A stretch of 64,000 bases of DNA from Hormoscilla sp. GM7CHS1pb (GTDB lineage Bacteria > Cyanobacteriota > Cyanobacteriia > Cyanobacteriales > Desertifilaceae), in the NCBI GenBank assembly GCA_014323675.1, contig JACONN010000002.1:496001-560000 (forward strand), read 5' to 3'. The number at the start of each line of letters is the position of its first letter. The stretch's first letter is position 1. Positions 38,018 to 48,680 of this stretch are shown piece after piece. The translations under genes and the position numbers were made by a program. Under the pieces are notes generated by a model that ran no database searches, was not told where the DNA came from, and saw only the letters and a list, made by a program, of their open reading frames with translations.

Positions 38018-38476
38018 TTATCCTAGATTAAATTCCTTGAGGGCTGGTAAAAAGTTCTTATTTTCGTGACTGGGGCGACTGAGTTTATATAGAGCAAATC
38101 GCTCCACCGGTGTTAGATATGCCCATTGTTCTAAAGTAATAGTTACGTCAAATTCTCGTGCTTTTTCTTCTAAGCTAGTAGGGATAACTGTTGCATCCAT
38201 CCATGCCGGATGGGGGTCAATTGGCAGTACAGAAGCAGACTTACCCGTGCGTTCGGTTACCAACTGCTGGATAAATTTCCCGTAGGCTTGAACTTCTTCT
38301 GATTTGTTGCAAGGCAATTCTACCATAATTTGACGTTCTTCTTGGCTAAATTGGTGCCAGTGAGATAGTTTGAGTTTCACGCCGCAAGTATCAAGCTTGA
38401 GGCGCACCTGCATAGGAATGCAGCGTAGGGAGTCTACAAAATCTGCTTCAAATTGGAAGAAAACCTTTTTTCCCAT
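38018..38476 (-). CDS. narM: Nitrate reductase-associated protein
   Basis: NarM is a small cyanobacterial protein needed for assembly or activity of the ferredoxin-nitrate reductase NarB. The 152-residue protein has the family features VFFQFEADFVDSLRCIPMQV, LDTCGVKLKLSHW, LPIDPHPAWMD and LTPVERFALYKLSRPSHENK. It belongs functionally with narB, nrtP and nirA further right, although rpsU, rbp and psiE-like genes intervene. Confidence 0.85.
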   Translation of the reverse strand: MGKKVFFQFEADFVDSLRCIPMQVRLKLDTCGVKLKLSHWHQFSQEERQIMVELPCNKSEEVQAYGKFIQQLVTERTGKSASVLPIDPHPAWMDATVIPTSLEEKAREFDVTITLEQWAYLTPVERFALYKLSRPSHENKNFLPALKEFNLG

Positions 38477-38604
38477 ATCTTAGTCCAAAGGCTAAATATA
38501 AAATCCTGCCACAGTTTACTTCTATATACACTGAGTGGGTTGCGACGCAACCCACTCGATGGCTGGAATTAGCAGTAAGCATTCAGCTGAATGCTTACCA
38601 TTGC

Positions 38605-38784
38605 CTAATTAAAACGCCGCTTACGCCTTCTGGCGATCTCCTTGCGCTTACGTTTCTCGATCGGAGTCTCGAAGTGGCGCACTCGCTTTATATCTGAGAA
38701 AATTCCCTCCTTGGACACCTGACGCTTAAACCTACGCAGGGCCGAATCTATCCCTTCATTTTCGCCAACTATCACTTGAGTCAT
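38605..38784 (-). CDS. rpsU: 30S ribosomal protein S21 (copy 2)
   Basis: The 59-residue protein [20 protein letters not shown]...[16 protein letters not shown] is a second, more basic S21. AGGAGA precedes the ATG at 38784. It follows the RNA-binding protein gene by 75 bases on the same strand. This rbp-rpsU pairing is known from cyanobacteria, where the cold-induced Rbp and S21 are linked. Confidence 0.94.
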   Translation of the reverse strand: MTQVIVGENEGIDSALRRFKRQVSKEGIFSDIKRVRHFETPIEKRKRKEIARRRKRRFN

Positions 38785-38859
38785 AAGTTCTCCTACAGCA
38801 CGTGGGTGGATATCTCAAAACTTCTGCCTTGCTTGCCCTCCCCTGGGGCTTCAGCCAGT

Positions 38860-39198
38860 TTAGTAGCGATCGCGAGAGAATCCATCCCGAGAAGAAGAGA
38901 ATCCGTCTCTGTTGCGACCACCACCTCGGCGGCCACCTCCACCTGGACTTCTTTCCGTGCGAGGCTTAGCCTTGTTTACCTTGATTTCCCGATCCATCCA
39001 CTCAGCCCCATCTAGAGCTTCTATGGCCGCTGTTTCTTCTGCCTCTGTTTCCATTTCCACAAACCCGAAACCGCGCTTACGACCCGTGTCGCGGTCAACT
39101 GGTAGCTGCACCCGCTTCACCGTTCCATATTCTTCAAAAATGCCACTCACATCCTCTTCCGTGGCTTGGTAGGATAGGTTCCCTATATAAATTGACAT
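38860..39198 (-). CDS. RRM-type glycine-rich RNA-binding protein
   Basis: The 112-residue protein holds one RRM (residues 1-80) with RNP2 (IYIGNL) and RNP1 (KRGFGFVEM), then a Gly/Arg/Ser-rich tail (PGGGGRRGGGRNRDGFSSS). Members (RbpA type) are cold-regulated RNA chaperones in cyanobacteria. TGGAGGTAAT precedes the ATG. rpsU copy 2 follows. Confidence 0.93.
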   Translation of the reverse strand: MSIYIGNLSYQATEEDVSGIFEEYGTVKRVQLPVDRDTGRKRGFGFVEMETEAEETAAIEALDGAEWMDREIKVNKAKPRTERSPGGGGRRGGGRNRDGFSSSRDGFSRDRY

Positions 39199-39993
39199 GG
39201 ATTACCTCCAGAATCATTGATTGTAGAGATTGAGATTCGGAGATATGCCTGATTCAGAACGAAAACAAACTACTCAGCCGATCTTCTCCCTTCTTTTCTA
39301 GCCTAGCACATAAATTCGGCAATGTCTAAAATTTTTTGGCAAGCAGCTATCTTTGTCTGGTCATCATTATCTTCTCTGGGGTTGTAGTATAACCTCACTT
39401 CTGCTGCATATTACACCGGCGCACTCCCACCCGTCTCGGGAGCATGTCAGTTGTTAGTTGTCAGTTGTCAGTTGGTCCTATAACAGGTAATTCTGTCAGG
39501 TAAAACGCATCGAAAATCCTGGAAGCCTTTCCCAGTAAGCATTCTGAACTTATCTCAGTATTTATACTCGTAATGCTCAAACCCTTGTCCTGTAAGCGTT
39601 TCAAAAATAAGATGCGTTTGCCCTGGTAATTCTGTAGAAGTTGTAAAAATTCTTATAACCCACTTTTCGCAATCCAAATTGTAATATCTCAATAATACTT
39701 AATTTATCGATTAGATTACTATTGTGCTACTTTATGCGATCAGTACTAGCTCTGATGATTTAGGAAACAGGACGTATATTTATTTATACGGATATGAACT
39801 TTTCAGTTCGTTTTCATCACTTGCTGTTTGTCAAGCTATCGTCAATATTTGTCCATGCGGAATGTAGGTTATAACATTATCTGGATAGGATCAAAAGCGT
39901 CTCTCCTCTTATATCTGTAGCTTGTTTTATATATTTATTATTTTTTATTAGTACTGCGGATGATTAAGTAGCTAATGGAAAGAGTAAAAACTG
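39199..39993. other. Long intergenic region upstream of rbp
   Basis: No gene is supported on either strand. It contains GTTGTCAGT repeats at 39445-39475 and otherwise AT-rich DNA. The first 150 bases next to rbp are likely its leader and promoter; cold-induced rbp genes often have long leaders, but I found no defined element. Confidence 0.5.
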
Positions 39994-40401
39994 CTACCCC
40001 AACCCGATCAGGTCACTGGCTGACTTTTTTTCCAGGTCGATAATAATGATTTTCCGAGCTACAGCAATTAGGGAAGTGATAATCACTAACTCTGCTTGCA
40101 CCACATGTTTGCGCAGATAGGCTGTGATGTTTTCCAATATTTCTAGGGCAATCAGGACGTTTAGGAACAGCCCGAATACCTCAAATAAGGTGGTTTGATA
40201 GAATCTTAAGGGATCGAGAAATATCTGTCTAAATAAAAAGACCGCTATGTCGCAAACCGTGACAAATATGACCACCACCATCAACACGGACAGTACCTTA
40301 GATACGATCACCTCTAGGTTCTCAATCAAGCTCATAAACTTCTCGGACTCCTTGGCTATGCTGATAAGTTTCTGGGCTTGTTTCGGTAACCGCCGCATCA
40401 C
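39994..40401 (-). CDS. PsiE-family membrane protein
   Basis: The 135-residue protein has four hydrophobic segments, including VLSVLMVVVIFVTVCDIAVF, LFEVFGLFLNVLIALEILEN and AELVIITSLIAVARKIIII. The pattern EVFGLFLNVLIALEILE followed by HVVQAELVIITSLIAVARKI is characteristic of phosphate-starvation-inducible PsiE proteins. Function unknown. It lies 62 bases downstream of narB on the same strand. Confidence 0.8.
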   Translation of the reverse strand: MMRRLPKQAQKLISIAKESEKFMSLIENLEVIVSKVLSVLMVVVIFVTVCDIAVFLFRQIFLDPLRFYQTTLFEVFGLFLNVLIALEILENITAYLRKHVVQAELVIITSLIAVARKIIIIDLEKKSASDLIGLG

Positions 40402-40463
40402 TTTTCGTCCTTTTGCATTTGTTCTTTGCTACGGGCCCAGAGCCAAAGACAATTGGGCGATCG

Positions 40464-42652
40464 CTAATTAGCGATTAGAGATGGTTCTGCCAAATTGTCT
40501 GCTGCTGTCATGTCCCTGACTACCCTAGTTAATTGTACAGCACAGGCTTTTAATTCGGGTTGCCCTGATTCGGGACAAGCTTCTGGATGAGTCAGGGCGT
40601 TTGCTTCTGACTGTTGGGCCCAAAGTACTCCCCAGTGCATCGGCACAAACACCGTACCCGGAGATATTGCCTTTGTTATTCTAGCAGGAAAACGGGCAAA
40701 TCCTCGACGCGATCGCACTTCCACCCAGTCTCCTTCGGAGATCAACAGCTTGCTGGCATCCCGGGGATGAATCTCGATCAACGGTTCCGGGTGCATCTTG
40801 ATGATTTTCTCAATCCGACCGGTGCGGGTCATGGTATGCCAGTGACCGTAAACTCGCCCCGTCGTCAGCACGAAGGGATAGTCCGGTGAGCTGGGTTCTG
40901 CTAGTCCTTTAGCATGATAGGCCCCAAACCTGGCCCTGCCATCAGGGGTGTGGAATCGCAGATCGGTGTAGAGACGCTCTCTGGGAACATCTGTAGTCCG
41001 ATCGGGGCAAGGCCACTGCATCGGACCATGCTGGCGCAGCCGATCGTAACTGATACCGGTCATGTCGCAAGGGCGCGAGCGGGTCAGTTCAATAAACTCT
41101 GACCTGACAGCAGCAGAGTCGGCAAAATCAAACTTATCGGCAAAACCCAGGCGACGGCCTACTTCGGCAAATATTTCCCAGTCGGCTTTCGCGGACCCCA
41201 CCGGTTCCCGGAAGGCCGGACATAGAGTCACCACTCGCTCTGAATTAGTCATTGTACCGGTTTTTTCTCCCCACTGGGCCGCCGGTAACACCACATGGGC
41301 ATAGGCGGTGGTTTCCGTCGGATAATAGGCATCCTGATATATTGTAAAGGGCGATCGCAGCAATGCCGCTTTCGTCCGAGCCAGATCGGGCATACTCACT
41401 GCTGGGTTAGTAGCAGCTATCCACAAGCAACCGACTGCGCCCCGTTCCAGACCGGTAATCATCTCCCAGGCAGTCAGACCCGGATGAGGCGAGATTTGCC
41501 CTGGTGGGAGTCCCCAGAACTGTTCCACTTCTGCCCGATGTTGGGCATTGGTGACCAGTCGATAACCGGGCAATATGTGTGCTAGTCCTCCTGCTTCTCG
41601 TCCCCCATCGCATTGGGCTGACCGGTGAGGGAGAATGGACCCGCTCCCGGTTTGCCAATGTTCCCGGTCATCAGATGCAGGTTAATGAGCGTGCGGACCT
41701 TAGCAGTACCTTCTGTTGACTGGTTTACCCCCATGGACCACATGGATAGAACTCGCTGGGCTTTCCCCCACCAGCGGGCCGCTTTCTCCAGTTCGTCGAT
41801 GCGAATGCCGCATTGTTCGGCTACCAGTTCCGGTGGATAATGGCGAATCACCTCAGCATACTCGGGAAAACCTGCCGTGCATTCATCAATAAAGATCGTA
41901 TCCATCATACCCCAACGCATGAGCAGGTAGGCCATGCCATTGAGTAGATCGATGTCAGTACCCGGTCGGATCGCCAGATGTAGGTCCGCTGCCTCCGCCG
42001 TTGCCGTCCGGCGGGGGTCTACTACAATCATTTTGACCTCTCGATTCTTTTTGTGGTACTTGCGCAGGCGGTTGAAGACGATCGGGTGACAGGCCGCCGC
42101 ATTGGTGCCAATCAAAAAGGCCATGTCTGTTTGTTCCAAGTCATTGTAGCAGCAGGGAGGACCGTCGGCCCCAAAGCTTTTAATATACCCGGACACCGCT
42201 GAGGACATGCAGAGGCGGGAGTTGGCATCAAAATTGTTGGTGCCCAGACATCCTTTGATCAGCTTCTGGGCCACGTAGTAGTCTTCGGTTTGGAACTGAC
42301 CGGACCCGTACATGCAAATTGCCTCTGGACCTTGGGTGAAGCGTACCGTTTGCAGCCAGTTGACGATCCGATCGAAGGCTTCATCCCAACTCACCTGCCG
42401 CAAGGGTTCGCTTAAGGAATCTCGCATCATTGGGTATTTCAGCCGGTCTTTGTCTAGGGATTCGCTCACTGTGGCTCCCTTAACACATACCATACCTTTG
42501 CTGGAGGGATGGGCCCGATCGCCCCGAACCTGCCAGATAGGATTTCCCTGACTATCTCTATGGGTGGCTTTACCAGGCTGGGCGGGGGGTAAAACTTCTA
42601 GACCACAGCCTACGCCGCAGTAGGGACAGAGTGTTTTGGTTGGGTCAGTCAT
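40464..42652 (-). CDS. narB: Ferredoxin-nitrate reductase, frameshifted
   Basis: NarB reduces nitrate to nitrite with a 4Fe-4S cluster and bis-MGD molybdenum cofactor. The start at 42652 gives [16 protein letters not shown] with the cluster cysteines. [40 protein letters not shown] (Mo ligand Cys) and [16 protein letters not shown] follow. At GQPNAMG the frame ends, and the rest ([20 protein letters not shown] to [11 protein letters not shown]) continues one base out of phase. One extra G in the run at 41602-41606 would restore a normal protein of about 730 residues. The ATG follows a weak AGAAG site. Regulated with the nirA group presumably through NtcA. Confidence 0.93.
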
Positions 42653-43711
42653 AATTTCTTCTGAGGATAATATATCGCTTATGCGCCCTCGATCGAGGAT
42701 GCTTTGGTGTCTCCTGGGTAGTGCGAGTACGATGTTTGTGCGAATAGCGCTCCCGGGGAATATCGAGATCCCAGGAGACACCGTGGGATCTGGCGCAATT
42801 GTGGTATTGCCAGAGCGTAGCGTGCGCGATCGCGCTCGTTTTCAGCATGTAGATCTTGCTAGTTAAGAAGAAACTGATAAAGCTAGCGATCGCCACAACT
42901 GGAATCATGCTCGTATCAGACAAAACACGCTCGGATCACGCTGGTACTAATTGGCGTTTTCGTCACCGCCACATTCACCGCCGCCAAAGTAGTACAGACT
43001 GGCAACTAATCCCCCATCCAGATGGGTCTCCTGGGTAGTGCGACTAGGGGTCGGGAGACACCGATCGCTGCTGCACAGATAATCCTATGAAAATATATCA
43101 GAGTGCGAAATTCATTCTCCTGCGCTTTTTTCGATGATGCTTTTTCCTCATATCTTGCTGTTGGGACTGGGGTGCATCCCACTTTCGCAAGGGCGAAGCA
43201 TTCGGAGAGTCCATCTGTAAACTTATATCATAATTTGTCGCCCGAATGCTTCGCCCCTACAGCTATCTTTGCAAATCTGGGATGCACCCTTGGGACTGTC
43301 GCTATCTCTTTTGTTTTAATATTCACTCGCTGACCTTCCTTCTTCTCTCGTCAATCGGTTATGCAAGCTAAGCATCCTGGAGATCTTCGGTCAATAAACA
43401 GGGTTTCCTCGTTCCCACGGCTCTGCCTGGGAACGCGGTAAAATGCTGATATTTCGTCTATCACCTCACGAGAAACCCTGTTTCTGAGAATACTTGACAG
43501 ATGTCCTAGGAGCGAAATAATCAGCCTATATTTTCGGCGATAAATAGCTATCTTTGAGCAAGTTTTAATGAGAGTAAAAAGCACATACTTGGAATTAGCA
43601 ATTGTTCGTAGTAAGGACTTTAGTCCTTGCGCGCGGTCCGATTAGCGCTACGCGCACTGCGTATACGCTTACCGCAAGAGGTAAGCACTAAAGTGCTTAC
43701 TACAAACCAAT
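42653..43711. other. Long repeat-rich spacer between nrtP and narB
   Basis: No gene is supported. It holds TCTCCTGGGTAGTGCGA twice (near 42712 and 43029), a hairpin element at 43170-43289, a GTTCCCACGGCTCTGCCTGG unit near 43412, and palindromic GGACTTTAGTCC and GCACTAAAGTGC units near 43615-43700. The narB promoter must lie near its left end. Confidence 0.6.
43170..43289. repeat. MITE-like hairpin element with GGGTGCATCCCA ends
   Basis: GGGTGCATCCCA at the left and TGGGATGCACCC at the right are inverted copies, and inside them GGGCGAAGCATTCGG pairs with CCGAATGCTTCGCCC. The element of 120 bases has no coding capacity. The left end alone recurs at 23312-23330, at the break of the RHS-type toxin gene, and a GGATGCACCC end at 20476. 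Confidence 0.7.
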
Positions 43712-45223
43712 TTATTCTTCGGCGATCGCATTAGGCAGGGCATTGGTTGCGTATTCTGCTTCACCCTCGTGGTGTTCGGCAAAGGAACCTTCAGGTTCTT
43801 TCAGATAGAAGACACAGATGAAGGCCACAATTAAAGCCATGACTCCTAGGACTTCAAAGAAGACGCGGTTGCCGACATCGCCTGCGGGTAACAAGCTGAA
43901 GAGAGTCAGGTAAACTACTGCACCTACGTTTCCATAAGCCCCGACATTCCCGGCTATCTGACCCGTGACCCGCCGCTTAATTAGAGGGACGATCGCAAAG
44001 GTAGAACCTTCACCTGCTTGCACGAAGAATGAACAAGCCATTGTCAGCAGCACCGCTATAGGAAGCCACCAACCGCCATTAACTTGACCCATCATCAGAT
44101 AGCCGATACCCATGCCAGCAGTTAGCACCGCCATTGTCATCTTGCGACTGCCCAGCTTATCGGAAATTAAGCCACCACCCGGACGAGACATTAGATTCAT
44201 GAAAGCATAGCTGGCGGCGATCGCCCCTGCTAGTGCTTTGCTGAGTCCAAAGGTGTTTTCAAAGAAAGCGGGCAGCATGGAAACTACTGCCAGTTCCGAA
44301 CCGAAGTTGACGAAATAGGTGAGTTCGAGAATTGCGACTTGGGAGAATTTGTAACGGTCTACGGGGGGATAGCGCTTTTGGGACGCAACCAACTCTTTAT
44401 TTACTTTCCAGCAATTATAAGCTTGGAACAGATACAAACCTACTAGAAAGGCCCAGACCATGTATAGTTGACCTTGATTGAGGAAACCAACTTTACTCAA
44501 GCGCCAAGCTAGGAGGCACAGCACCCCAGACAAGGGAATATTCATCACCATCAGGAACCAGAAGTCGTTCTTCGTGGTGACTTCCAAACCTGTGGTCCGG
44601 TTCGGTTTCTGATAGACTTTGCCAGTAGGCGTGTCTTGGACGTTCAAGAAGTAAATTGCTCCATAGGCCGCCGCGATAATCCCCGTGAGGGCGATCGCCA
44701 GCCGCCAGTTAATCGCACTGGTACCTGCAAAAGCTAGCACTGTCGCCACCGTGGGCAGTGTCAAGGCCGATCCTGCTGAACCAAAGTTACCCCAACCGCC
44801 ATAGATACCCTCTGCTAAGCCAATTTCTTTGGGGGGAAACCATTCTGCTACCATGCGGATGCCGATCACGAAACCTGCACCCACAATGCTCAATGCTAAG
44901 CGCGATATCACCAACTGACTAAAGTTCTGTGCCATGGCGAAGGCGATACAGGGAATTGCTGAATACATGAGCATCAGGGAGAAGGTAATTCTCGGCCCAT
45001 ATTTATCTAATAGCATCCCGATGATTATCCGGGCTGGCACTGTCAGGGCGACGTTACAGATCGCGATCGTCCGGATCTGAGATATTTCCAAACCCAGGTC
45101 TTCTCTTATAGCTGTGGCTAGGGGGGCGAAGTTAAACCACACGACAAAGGTCAGGAAAAAAGCAAACCAGGTCAGGTGCAGGATTTTGTAGCGACCCCGA
45201 AATGACCACATTTCTGTTAGCAC
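43712..45223 (-). CDS. nrtP: Nitrate/nitrite transporter, NarK/NrtP (MFS) family
   Basis: The 503-residue protein has twelve hydrophobic segments and the nitrate signatures GGWGNFGSAGSALTLP and GEGSTFAIVPLI of the NNP family, with VTGQIAGNVGAYGNVGAV in the second half. MFS NrtP takes the place of the ABC-type NrtABCD in some cyanobacteria. GTG at 45223 with AGGAG nine bases upstream is chosen; ATG at 45211 is an alternative. It lies downstream of nirA and the unknown gene on the same strand. Confidence 0.95.
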   Translation of the reverse strand: MLTEMWSFRGRYKILHLTWFAFFLTFVVWFNFAPLATAIREDLGLEISQIRTIAICNVALTVPARIIIGMLLDKYGPRITFSLMLMYSAIPCIAFAMAQNFSQLVISRLALSIVGAGFVIGIRMVAEWFPPKEIGLAEGIYGGWGNFGSAGSALTLPTVATVLAFAGTSAINWRLAIALTGIIAAAYGAIYFLNVQDTPTGKVYQKPNRTTGLEVTTKNDFWFLMVMNIPLSGVLCLLAWRLSKVGFLNQGQLYMVWAFLVGLYLFQAYNCWKVNKELVASQKRYPPVDRYKFSQVAILELTYFVNFGSELAVVSMLPAFFENTFGLSKALAGAIAASYAFMNLMSRPGGGLISDKLGSRKMTMAVLTAGMGIGYLMMGQVNGGWWLPIAVLLTMACSFFVQAGEGSTFAIVPLIKRRVTGQIAGNVGAYGNVGAVVYLTLFSLLPAGDVGNRVFFEVLGVMALIVAFICVFYLKEPEGSFAEHHEGEAEYATNALPNAIAEE

Positions 45224-45400
45224 TTGAATTCACTCCTGAAATTAAACTACTGTTTTTTTACAACTGCGAGCAAACAATGCTCAATATTCAGCTTTTGATG
45301 CCTCTCGGGAGAACCTTTAAGGCTTAAGGGTGAGCTGGATCAACAGTGAACTTCTGAGGATCGAGGTCACGAGGCGAAAATGTATAGCCCTAACGGAGAA

Positions 45401-46048
45401 CTACTCTTGGTCTACCCAAGGGCTAACTTCTAGCACGCCCTGGGGAGAAAGGACTGCCAAAAATGGCACTGTCGGTTCTGCCTGAGCATCTGCTATGAAG
45501 CTTTCCGATTTTTTCAATGTATCTATCCCCGTTTCGGCGATGTAATCTGAAGCTACTTGATTGAGGGATTCGTAGGAGGCTATCTCCCCTTTCTGGTTCA
45601 CCTCGATCCGGTAAACTAAACTCTGATTGAAGGTGGGAATGATTCGCCAAGCCCGGTCAATTTGGCTGTACAGCAGACCGTTCAATTTGGCGATCGCCTC
45701 TGGGGTTATTTCTGCTGATTCAGTTATTTCTTCTGCTGGTGCTGGGGCTACCACGGGTACTTTTGGTGCTGCGTTCAGCAATGCTGCTGCTGAGGAGGTC
45801 TTAAACTTCTCCGGAATTTTCTTTGTCTCGACAACAGTTGCTGTTGCTGCTGTTGTCTCTGGAGCAGTTTGTACAGCCTCTAGTTGACGGTGCCAACTGT
45901 TGACCATAAAACCTACAAATCCGAGCAGGGCTATGCCCAACATTACTTGGGGTCCCGCGCTCTGTTTTGTCTGCTCATCTGACAGTGAAGCTCCATTCAT
46001 TTCTACTTCGCGGTCAATTTTATTGGCGATTTCTTGTGAACTATTCAT
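45401..46048 (-). CDS. Hypothetical membrane-anchored protein between nirA and nrtP
   Basis: The protein of 215 residues has an N-terminal cytoplasmic part, one membrane segment at about residues 34-50 (QVMLGIALLGFVGFMVNSW), a Pro/Ala/Thr-rich linker, and a C-terminal domain (AKLNGLLYSQIDRAWRIIPT to LAVLSPQGVLEVSPW). GGAGGA lies before the start. I do not recognise a characterised function. Its fixed place between nirA and nrtP suggests a role in nitrate assimilation, or simply shared control. Confidence 0.75.
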   Translation of the reverse strand: MNSSQEIANKIDREVEMNGASLSDEQTKQSAGPQVMLGIALLGFVGFMVNSWHRQLEAVQTAPETTAATATVVETKKIPEKFKTSSAAALLNAAPKVPVVAPAPAEEITESAEITPEAIAKLNGLLYSQIDRAWRIIPTFNQSLVYRIEVNQKGEIASYESLNQVASDYIAETGIDTLKKSESFIADAQAEPTVPFLAVLSPQGVLEVSPWVDQE

Positions 46049-46272
46049 TTAATCATCTCCTCCTTTTTGTTCGTAGTAAGCACTAAAGTGCTTATAGCAC
46101 TTATCAGATTAGTGTGATATGCTGTCTGAGATTGCTAGCCCTCCTGGCGTCGGGCCTCGCAGCGGGGGGGTAACTCATAAAGCATAAGTTACTCGCCAGT
46201 CTGCTCTCCTCTCCGCCCTTGCTGCGCTGGGATGCGCCCCCCTCGCAATGACTTCTAGGCGATTGTGCTATA

Positions 46273-48176
46273 TCATGCATCAATTTCAACTCGTCCTACC
46301 GGGTGGGCGCTGCAAGTCAAAATCATACCTTGGGCGCGATCGCCTGCCGTGAGTGCTTCCGGGTCCTCGTCATAAGTCACCTTTCCGGCCAATAGCTTCT
46401 GCTTGCAAGTGCCGCATATTCCCGAGCGGCAGTCGCTATCCAATTCCAGACCTTCTCGTTCTGCTACATCCAGGATGAATTCTGCTTGAGAGCAAGTAAT
46501 TTCTTTTCCAGACTTAGCGAACGCCACCACAGCAGTTTGTGCCTGTCCATTTTTCCCATTCCCATTATCATAATCAGCCGGTTCATCCACTCGTGTCCGA
46601 GAGCGCCCACCAGGGTGGGCGTCTCTGGATACGACATCAACATTAAGTGGTTGAGCATCGAAATGCTTAATCAACAAGTCTCTCATTACTGGTTTGAGGT
46701 CTTCACAGGGAATTCCTTTCATCGTGCGGCTGCCCAATTTGGCATCTTTGCCCACCTTGCCGCCCATGTATATATCCACCCCTTCGACAACTTTGCCGTT
46801 TTTGCGTGCTTTTGTGCCGATCAACCCAATATCTGCCACTTGCGGTTGACCGCAGGAATTTGGGCAACCTGTCCAGTGAATTCTGACAGGTTTTGGTATA
46901 GATAATTCTTGTTCTACTTCTTTAATCAGCGCTTGGGCCTGATTTTTGGTTTCGATCAGGGCAAATTTGCAAAATTGGGCGCCAGTACAAGAAACTAAGG
47001 CCCTGCTTAAGGTTTGGGGTTGATGGAAAATCTTTCTTGCAGCAGTGGTTCGGTTAAGAATGCTTCTAAGCGCGAGTTGGCAATGTTGGGAATGATGATA
47101 TTTTGCTCGACTGTTAATCGGATTTCCCCACTGCCGTAGACTTCTGCCATCCGGGCCAGTTCAAACATTTCTGGTGCGTACAGGCGTCCGACGGGGACAT
47201 GCAATCCGACATAGTTTAAGTCCGGTTGCTTTTGCTGATGGACGCCGATGTGGTCCCGCTTTTCCCAATCTATTTCATCTTTGGGGGCGGCGGTCAATAT
47301 CTCGCGCCCCAACTGTTTTTCCACTTCCGCCCGGAATTTCTGGATTCCCCATTCATCTATTAGCCACATCAATCGCGCTTTTTGCCGGTTCGCCCGCAGA
47401 CCCCGATCGCGATATACTTCCAGGATGGCTTTGCTGATGTCTACCACTTCATCAGTCCTAACCCAAGCATTCAGAGGCACGGCAGCAGCGCAGCGCTTGG
47501 CCGAGAAGAAACCTCCTACCAGGATATTAAAGCCTAGGTGTTCTTCTTTGTAGGCGGGAACGTAGGCGATATCATTGATTTCCGCGTGGACTGAATTGTC
47601 CCTACCTCCCGCGATCGCAATATTAAATTTCCGGGGCAAGTTGGTAAAAGCGGGGTTACCTTGACTATTGTTGGTAATCATGTCCTGAACTTTCTTGACC
47701 AGTTCCCGGGTGTCGATCGATTCATGGGCATCAATTCCGGCCACGGGTGAACCGGTTATATTCCGGACGTTATCCATCCCCGACTGCACTGATGTCAAAC
47801 CTATTTGGTCAAATTTGGCAAAGATGTCGGGAATGTCTTCTATCCGAATGCCCCGCAGTTGGATGTTTTGCCTGGTGGTAATGTCAGCATTGCCATCTTC
47901 GCCGTAGCCCTGGACTATTTCCGCTAGAGTCCGCATTTGCATGGTGTTGAGAATGCCGTTGGGCATCCGCATCCGCAGCATGAATTTTCCCGGTGTGACC
48001 GGTCTAAAGAACACCCCTAGCCATTTCAGGCGTTGGGTCAGGTCCGTTTCATCGATCGCCTCCCACCCTAGTTGGGCAAACTTTTCTAGTTCCGCTTTTA
48101 CTGCCAGACCATCTTTTTCCGCTTTGAATTTCTCAAATTTATTCAGATGGGCCTCTGTCTGTGTTGTCGCAGTCAT
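46273..48176 (-). CDS. nirA: Ferredoxin-nitrite reductase fused to a C-terminal [2Fe-2S] ferredoxin domain, frameshifted
   Basis: NirA reduces nitrite to ammonium with siroheme and a 4Fe-4S cluster. The first part (MTATTQTEAHLNKFEKFKAE to LLQERFSINPKP) has LRMRMPNGILN, ITTRQNIQLRGI and GRDNSVHAEINDIAYVPA. The frame is lost at about 47005-47010, where one T is missing on the coding strand. Downstream, in the other frame, the cluster motifs RALVSCTGAQFCKFALIET and GCPNSCGQPQVADIG follow. After MRDLLIKHF comes a linker with an in-frame interspersed repeat (SRDAHPGGRSRTRV) and then a ferredoxin domain with cluster ligands in DSDCRSGICGTCKQKL and ILTCSAHP. NirA with such an extension is known from some filamentous cyanobacteria. 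An NtcA-type promoter precedes it. Confidence 0.93.
46592..46632. repeat. Interspersed palindromic repeat inside nirA
   Basis: GTGTCCGAGAGCGCCCACC and GGTGGGCGTCTCTGGATAC are the arms of the repeat family also at 31795-31850. Here it is shorter, without the inner stem, and is translated in frame as the linker between the nitrite reductase and ferredoxin domains. Confidence 0.75.
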
Positions 48177-48302
48177 TAGTTTTCCTCAAGAGCATTTATA
48201 TAGATTGCCTTAGGCGCTGTTTTTGTAGCCTCTTTTACAACTGCCATGAACGCTAATTAATTTTTGAGTTCCGAGCAGCCCCTTGGCGATTTCTTGTCTG
48301 TC

Positions 48303-48344
48303 ATCTTATGGATATTCCATCGGTAATTTCGTATCGGATGTAAC
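48303..48344 (-). promoter_or_regulatory. NtcA-activated promoter of nirA
   Basis: On the minus strand GTT-N8-TAC (48331-48344) is followed after exactly 22 bases by TAAGAT (48303-48308), a TAN3T -10 box. This is the class II NtcA promoter layout, with GTT in place of the first GTA. The transcription start would be near 48296, giving a leader of about 120 bases before the nirA ATG at 48176. Confidence 0.8.
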
Positions 48345-48570
48345 AGAATATTAATAATTTTGAGTTTTTTGCATGAATTTAATGCGGAATGTGCATGGAC
48401 GGCGATTGCGCATGGGGAGTTGTCTGGCTGAAGGTGCTGCCGGTTGCAGTAGTTACTCTGGACAGCAGGCTACTGGCAGTGTCTAGTCCGGAACGGCGCT
48501 CTGCGCACGTGTAGGTAAGAGGGCAAGGATTTTTGCCATCCCGAAACGTGAGTTCTCTGTTCGGAGTTTG

Positions 48571-48680
48571 GGCTCGGGTGCGGCTCGACTACGGCTCGAC
48601 TACGGCTCGACTACGGCTCGACTACGGCTCGACTACGGCTCGGGTATGGCTCGGGTATGGCTCGACTACGGCTCGGGTAT
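48571..48680. repeat. 11-bp tandem repeat, ten units
   Basis: Ten consecutive 11-base units begin GGCTCGGGTGC. Six are GGCTCGACTAC and three are GGCTCGGGTAT, so two alternating variants exist. No spacers, hence not CRISPR. It lies between the nirA promoter and the gene at 48852. Confidence 0.92.
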
